From a virus: a stretch of 59,610 bases of DNA. A program made the position numbers and the translations under genes. The stretch lies in the IMG/VR virus record IMGVR_UViG_3300029922_000075, positions 1 through 59,610 of that record; one strand, 5' to 3'. The number at the start of each line of letters is the position of its first letter. The first letter of the stretch is position 1. A model generated the notes under the pieces. It saw only the letters and a program-made list of their open reading frames with translations, was not told the DNA's origin and did no database searches. Positions 55,582-59,610 of the stretch are shown piece after piece.

Positions 55582-56934
55582 ATGAGTTATTCACAAAACA
55601 AAGTTAGGGTAGAAAAAACCCTGGTGGAAGCTGGCAATATAGTATTACCTGCTGGTGGTACCCCACTAATTAATACTACCTCTGGGGTAGTTGCCCTTGC
55701 TAATGGCCAACTGGCTATTGTGGATGCAAGTGGTAATGGTACTAATACAAGAAATACTTCACTCACTGCTGGAGATACTGTAATAAATAGCCCTATTATA
55801 GCTATCTATCAGGGTACACCTGATAGTGCTCAGTTAGGCTCTTTTTCTACAGCGGGTATGCCATTACCTAATAGGCCTTTTGAAAAGAGCCATGACATTA
55901 TAGGCTCAACAATTACACTGTTTAAGGGTAAGGCTTATGCTTCTCCAACAAGTAATTGTTGGGTAGTTGGTGGTGCTACATCTGGTGGTGGAGCTACTGC
56001 TGTAAATTTGCAGGATAATACCGTTTATGAACTCACTTTGACTACTCACGGTAGGAGAACTGATATTATAAATGGTAGAAATATGGCTGCTATATTTCCA
56101 CAGTATACAACTCCATTCTACACTGCTTTAGGCTACACTGCTCTAAATCAAAGGGATGATTTGATGCAGAATATGGCTTATCAAGTTTTACAGGCATCTA
56201 ATCTTTACCCTAATACACCAGGTGGTAATCAAGAAATAGCAATTGCTATTAATGAACTAGCTACTGGTAATGCACATTCAGTTGTAACCATCTCTGGTTT
56301 GACAGTAGGTACTACATTAGTATTATACACAGGTGTAGATGCAACTATATCCCTGACATTAAATCAAGATCAAGTAACTACCCTTCAATCACTAATTGTA
56401 GCTAATGGTGGTCCAATAGCAAATACAGCTGTAATTGAAACAGTAAATTTGACTACTGCTGGTTTTGGTAATGCAAATGTAGATCGCTTAGCTATATTAG
56501 CTTTGAATGAACAACTTGCGTTCTTTGATAGAATTGCACAGGTTAAACCACGTGTAGTAGTTGGTTTACGTCAAGGCTTTAATCCTAACACTGTATATTT
56601 GGAAGAAGTTTCAGTAGCATTTGAAGGTGAAGGTTTGGCTAGGCAATGGCAGCTTTACTATGATGAGACAGATGATCTACGTAAATATGGTAGTTCTCAA
56701 TACCCTGGAGCTTATGTAATAGATTATCCATCACCTATTGTAGCTAATACTACCTATAACGTGTACATAATCTACCACTTTGATAGGGGTGAATCATCTG
56801 ATGGTGAACAAGCACAATCAGCATTTTTAACAAATGTTCTTATACCTACAGGTGATACTATTTCTAAAGCTTCTTTTGAAGCAGTAATTAATCCCTATGT
56901 TGTATCTCTTAATCTTCAACCGGTAAACCTGTAA
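55582..56934 (+). CDS. Structural protein, beta-rich (450 aa)
   Basis: Long beta-rich protein with Gly/Ala/Thr-rich loops (TTSGVVALANGQLAIVDASG), aromatic strands (QYTTPFYTALGYTALNQRD) and a Val/Arg middle (RVVVGLRQGFNPNTVYLEEV). Codon use like the capsid gene suggests high expression. A virion role (head decoration, ring or tail) is inferred from position; no family recognised. Confidence 0.55.
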   Translation: MSYSQNKVRVEKTLVEAGNIVLPAGGTPLINTTSGVVALANGQLAIVDASGNGTNTRNTSLTAGDTVINSPIIAIYQGTPDSAQLGSFSTAGMPLPNRPFEKSHDIIGSTITLFKGKAYASPTSNCWVVGGATSGGGATAVNLQDNTVYELTLTTHGRRTDIINGRNMAAIFPQYTTPFYTALGYTALNQRDDLMQNMAYQVLQASNLYPNTPGGNQEIAIAINELATGNAHSVVTISGLTVGTTLVLYTGVDATISLTLNQDQVTTLQSLIVANGGPIANTAVIETVNLTTAGFGNANVDRLAILALNEQLAFFDRIAQVKPRVVVGLRQGFNPNTVYLEEVSVAFEGEGLARQWQLYYDETDDLRKYGSSQYPGAYVIDYPSPIVANTTYNVYIIYHFDRGESSDGEQAQSAFLTNVLIPTGDTISKASFEAVINPYVVSLNLQPVNL

Positions 56935-56939
56935 TAAAA

Positions 56940-57320
56940 ATGAGTTTAACATCACATAAAGTCGCAATAGTTACATTAAATGTAGCTACACATCCATCTT
57001 TTAATGGTACAGATTTACCAGCAGGTACATACTCCTTTAATGAAGGAGAATCAATACCAGAAGGTGCAATAATTACTGCTTTACGTAGTGACACTACTAC
57101 TACCTTTGTTTCTGGTACAAGTGTGACACTTAATATTCCTACAGTAGGCGCTATATCAACTGCTGATGTAACAGCAGACTTAGCTGCTGGTCAAGCTAAC
57201 TTAGTACTAGCTGCTTCAGCTACTGCTATAAAAGCAACTGCTCCTGGAGCAATGACCTTTACTACAGTAGGTAATTTTACAGTAGGAGTAGCACGTTTTC
57301 TTGTAGACTATATAATCTAA
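56940..57320 (+). CDS. Small decoration-like virion protein (126 aa)
   Basis: All beta, Ala/Thr-rich: DLPAGTYSFNEGESIPEGAI is like the opening of small head-decoration or fibre-attachment proteins (AGxYxLGxxIPxGAxI). TVGNFTVGVARFLVDYII closes it. Virion role inferred. Confidence 0.5.
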   Translation: MSLTSHKVAIVTLNVATHPSFNGTDLPAGTYSFNEGESIPEGAIITALRSDTTTTFVSGTSVTLNIPTVGAISTADVTADLAAGQANLVLAASATAIKATAPGAMTFTTVGNFTVGVARFLVDYII

Positions 57321-57331
57321 TAAAAGGGAAC

Positions 57332-57781
57332 ATGATTCCACAAAATATATTCATAGATAGTAAAACGCTGGTAAATGGCTTTACGCCTACAGAACCAGGA
57401 ATGGAATCACCATTCAATTTACAGCAATATATACTAGCAGTAGTAGCTGGAGGTGTATTATCTAATAAACCAGCAGTAGCACAATTAACTAATTCTACAA
57501 CAGCAGTTACTTTTAACTCTCCAAATGGAGTTATTACTACACAGGCTGTAACTACTGCTAATGGTGCTCCTACAAACTTTACTCTTAATAATAGTCAGAT
57601 AGTAGCAGGTAGTGTCTTGTTAGTAGCTGTACAATCTTATTCAGGAGTAATAGATACTAATGGTGAACCATCTGTATCTGCTGTAGTTACTGGTGTTGGT
57701 ACAGCTACTATTACAATCAGTAATAATAATAGTACTAATGCATTAGCTGGAACACTGAACATTTTCTTTACAGTAGCTTAA
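57332..57781 (+). CDS. Small beta-rich virion protein (149 aa)
   Basis: N-terminal MIPQNIFIDSKTLVNGFTPT, then Thr/Val/Ala-rich beta strands (AVTFNSPNGVITTQAVTTAN). Probably a fibre or decoration protein like its neighbours. Unrecognised. Confidence 0.5.
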   Translation: MIPQNIFIDSKTLVNGFTPTEPGMESPFNLQQYILAVVAGGVLSNKPAVAQLTNSTTAVTFNSPNGVITTQAVTTANGAPTNFTLNNSQIVAGSVLLVAVQSYSGVIDTNGEPSVSAVVTGVGTATITISNNNSTNALAGTLNIFFTVA

Positions 57782-57791
57782 TAGAAAGTAT

Positions 57792-58133
57792 ATGTATGAA
57801 GGAATAGGTCCAGGCTCTAATTTTACTGCCGGTGTTCTCATTATAGAAGGCAAGCCTTATGATATTTATATTCCCAGGAATATTTATAATAATAGGAATA
57901 CTGCTAAAAATGATTACTCATTAGCAGCAGTACCAAATGGATCACTTAGCCTAAGACAATTTATTGAAAGTATAATTGGAGGGGGAGGTGGTTCCCCCTC
58001 TTCTTATTTTGATACTCTTGGTCTATATATGAATGATGAGGCTGCTAGCGCTGGTGGAGTAACACTTGGTGGCGGTCCTACTGGCTATTATATTAACTCT
58101 GCTACAGGAGCAATAACTAAAAGGCTAATCTAA
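57792..58133 (+). CDS. Small virion protein with Gly-rich linker (113 aa)
   Basis: A beta-rich first half (VLIIEGKPYDIYIPRNIYNN), then a short Gly/Ser linker (IIGGGGGSPSS) and a glycine-rich end (GGVTLGGGPTGYYINSATGA). Stop overlaps the next ATG. Fibre-associated role inferred. Confidence 0.5.
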   Translation: MYEGIGPGSNFTAGVLIIEGKPYDIYIPRNIYNNRNTAKNDYSLAAVPNGSLSLRQFIESIIGGGGGSPSSYFDTLGLYMNDEAASAGGVTLGGGPTGYYINSATGAITKRLI

Positions 58134-59455
58134 TGAAATTATACTACTTAGCATACCTATTAATACTATTTTTATTTAGTACTACTAATGTGGTTGCTCA
58201 GAAAGGAATTGGTCAGTACTTTATTAAGTCTGATACAGTTAATATTTCACTATCTGGTGGAGATAATGGAGCTATAGGAACTCTAGTAATTAATAACACT
58301 TCTCAACAACTATCACAATTAATAGCACAGAAGACTATTACTATATATGGCCCTAAGTTAATTAATCTTAATTCTGATTCTTCATTAACTGTTAAGACAC
58401 AAAATAATATATTCCTAGGGTCTGATAGTATTACTTTAGCTACAGGAGAGGGTGGACAACTAATTATTAATGATGCAGTAGGACCAGGTACTAATGGACA
58501 AGTATTAACTAGTAATGGTACTAATGACAGTTGGCAAGATGCTACTGGTAGTAGTAATTGGACACAATCTGGTTCTAACTTATATCCTACTAATTTATCT
58601 AGTACTATTGGTATTGGAACAGCTAGTCCTATAGCTACACTTGATGTGACTAACCAAAGCACATCACAAGATGCATTTGATATACACTGGGACGGTGATA
58701 CATGGTTCAGAATAAGTAATGATGTTCCCCCTATTATATCATTTGGAGATGTTAGTCAGGACTTTAGTAATGCTAGAGCAATATTTGACAATACTACTAC
58801 ACATACTGCACTAATTGATGGTTATCCTACTATTGCCCTTGCTCCTACTAATGGAAGTGTGAGTATTGGAACAGTTAATCTTTCTCCATTTGGTTACGTA
58901 AATACATTTGTAGATAGTGGGCCAGCCCTTATCTATATAAACCCTGGTGATGGAGTTACTGGCATGGCTGTTTCAACAGAAGTTGGTGCAGCATTTATAC
59001 ACAAATATCCAAATGGAACTGGACTACAGATTGGCTATTTTTATGGTGAAGGAGGTGAAATTGTAATTGGCTCACCGCAAAGAAGTAGTGGAGGAACCGT
59101 AGAAACATGGCAAGATACCGCATCATGGAATTTTATAGATGAAAGATTAAGTGACCAATATGATACTACTTACGTCAGGATGGATAATACTGGAGTACAA
59201 ATGAGTGGTGGAGTAATAGCTTTACAATCTGGTGGTGGTTTAAATGGGAATGTTGGTATTGGAATTGCAACGCCAGATGCAAGCGCAATACTTGATGTTG
59301 AAAGTACTACTCAGGGGATTTTATTCCCACAAATGACTACTGCCGAAAAGAACGCAATAGCAAGCCCTAAAGAGGGATTAGTAGTTTATGATTTAACACT
59401 TCATAAGCTTTGTGTATGGACAGGTTCTACATGGCAAACTATTACAAGTATATAG
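58133..59455 (+). CDS. Fibre-like protein with Sec signal peptide (440 aa)
   Basis: MKLYYLAYLLILFLFSTTNV ending in VVAQ is a signal peptide. The body is beta-rich repeats: GTNGQVLTSNGTNDSWQDA, TIGIGTASPIATLDV, VGIGIATPDASAILDV, then LFPQMTTAEKNAIASPKEGL and LCVWTGSTWQTI, a module very common at the ends of Bacteroidota exported adhesins and fibre proteins. It is placed among virion genes, yet carries an export signal. It may be a host-derived adhesin or a secreted fibre. The stop is TAG. Confidence 0.65.
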   Translation: MKLYYLAYLLILFLFSTTNVVAQKGIGQYFIKSDTVNISLSGGDNGAIGTLVINNTSQQLSQLIAQKTITIYGPKLINLNSDSSLTVKTQNNIFLGSDSITLATGEGGQLIINDAVGPGTNGQVLTSNGTNDSWQDATGSSNWTQSGSNLYPTNLSSTIGIGTASPIATLDVTNQSTSQDAFDIHWDGDTWFRISNDVPPIISFGDVSQDFSNARAIFDNTTTHTALIDGYPTIALAPTNGSVSIGTVNLSPFGYVNTFVDSGPALIYINPGDGVTGMAVSTEVGAAFIHKYPNGTGLQIGYFYGEGGEIVIGSPQRSSGGTVETWQDTASWNFIDERLSDQYDTTYVRMDNTGVQMSGGVIALQSGGGLNGNVGIGIATPDASAILDVESTTQGILFPQMTTAEKNAIASPKEGLVVYDLTLHKLCVWTGSTWQTITSI

Positions 59456-59456
59456 A

Positions 59457-59610
59457 ATGAAATGGATAGTATTAATTTTCATTCTTATAAGTACTACTTG
59501 TTATTCGCAGGTAAAAACTATAACTGATAATAACAACCATAACTGGACAGGAGTTATAACAAGCTTTAGTGGGCAAACAGTTAGGTTTACTAATAATGGA
59601 ACAAAAATAT
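59457..59610 (+). CDS. Exported protein, partial
   Basis: ATG at 59457 opens MKWIVLIFILISTTCYSQ, a Sec signal peptide or lipoprotein leader (ISTTC), then VKTITDNNNHNWTGVITSFS. It runs out of the window after 51 codons. It follows the signal-bearing fibre gene by one base, so the two may form an exported pair. Confidence 0.6.
   Translation, partial: MKWIVLIFILISTTCYSQVKTITDNNNHNWTGVITSFSGQTVRFTNNGTKI

Overview
The window is part of a tailed double-stranded DNA phage genome. The host is probably a member of Bacteroidota. The signs are secreted phage proteins with leaders ending in VGAQ or VVAQ, a candidate promoter with a TAnnTTTG -7 box, AT-rich DNA with no obvious Shine-Dalgarno sites, and a fibre-like protein ending in a module common in Bacteroidota secreted proteins. 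The gene content and two-armed layout resemble crAss-like phages (family A DNA polymerase, DnaB-like and SF2 helicases, TOPRIM primase, uracil-DNA glycosylase, TerL, portal and major capsid protein). No integrase was seen. TAA, TGA and TAG all serve as ordinary stops.

Layout. About 1-22 kb, minus strand: a tightly overlapped block for nucleotide metabolism and replication. It holds a nuclease, a fused dNTP diphosphohydrolase/nucleotidase, MazG-like pyrophosphohydrolase, UNG, phosphoesterase, primase, a putative DNA-binding protein, a P-loop ATPase with unusual motif order, two helicases and PolA, with hairpin terminators after several genes. About 22.4-30.4 kb, minus strand: small unknown genes interleaved with RNA genes. 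These are a tmRNA, a tRNA-like cloverleaf next to a DUF2828/TROVE-like gene, and a tRNA with a 30-base anticodon loop; a GIY-YIG endonuclease lies nearby. About 30.5-32.7 kb: a 2.2 kb cassette with terminal inverted repeats and an 8 bp target duplication, carrying a PIN-domain gene and partners, inserted in a small phage gene. About 32.7-40.3 kb: a gene-poor stretch of small genes and membrane peptides, a hexanucleotide microsatellite, and about twenty stretches of 40-145 bases closed by long perfect stems, which I read as an array of structured RNAs. From 40.3 kb the plus strand carries late genes: HTH protein, outer-membrane-like protein, lysozyme, glycosyltransferase, metalloprotease, TerL, portal, scaffold-like protein, major capsid protein, connector and fibre-like proteins.

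The left arm makes and edits DNA and the nucleotide pool, the right arm builds and packages the virion, and the middle is rich in RNA. The strongest single observations are the phage tmRNA, whose tag reads ANSEVLEEALV, and the TIR-bounded PIN cassette without a transposase. The RNA array and the Ro/Y-RNA-like pair are the most speculative. All calls are from reading the sequence; no database search or folding program was run.
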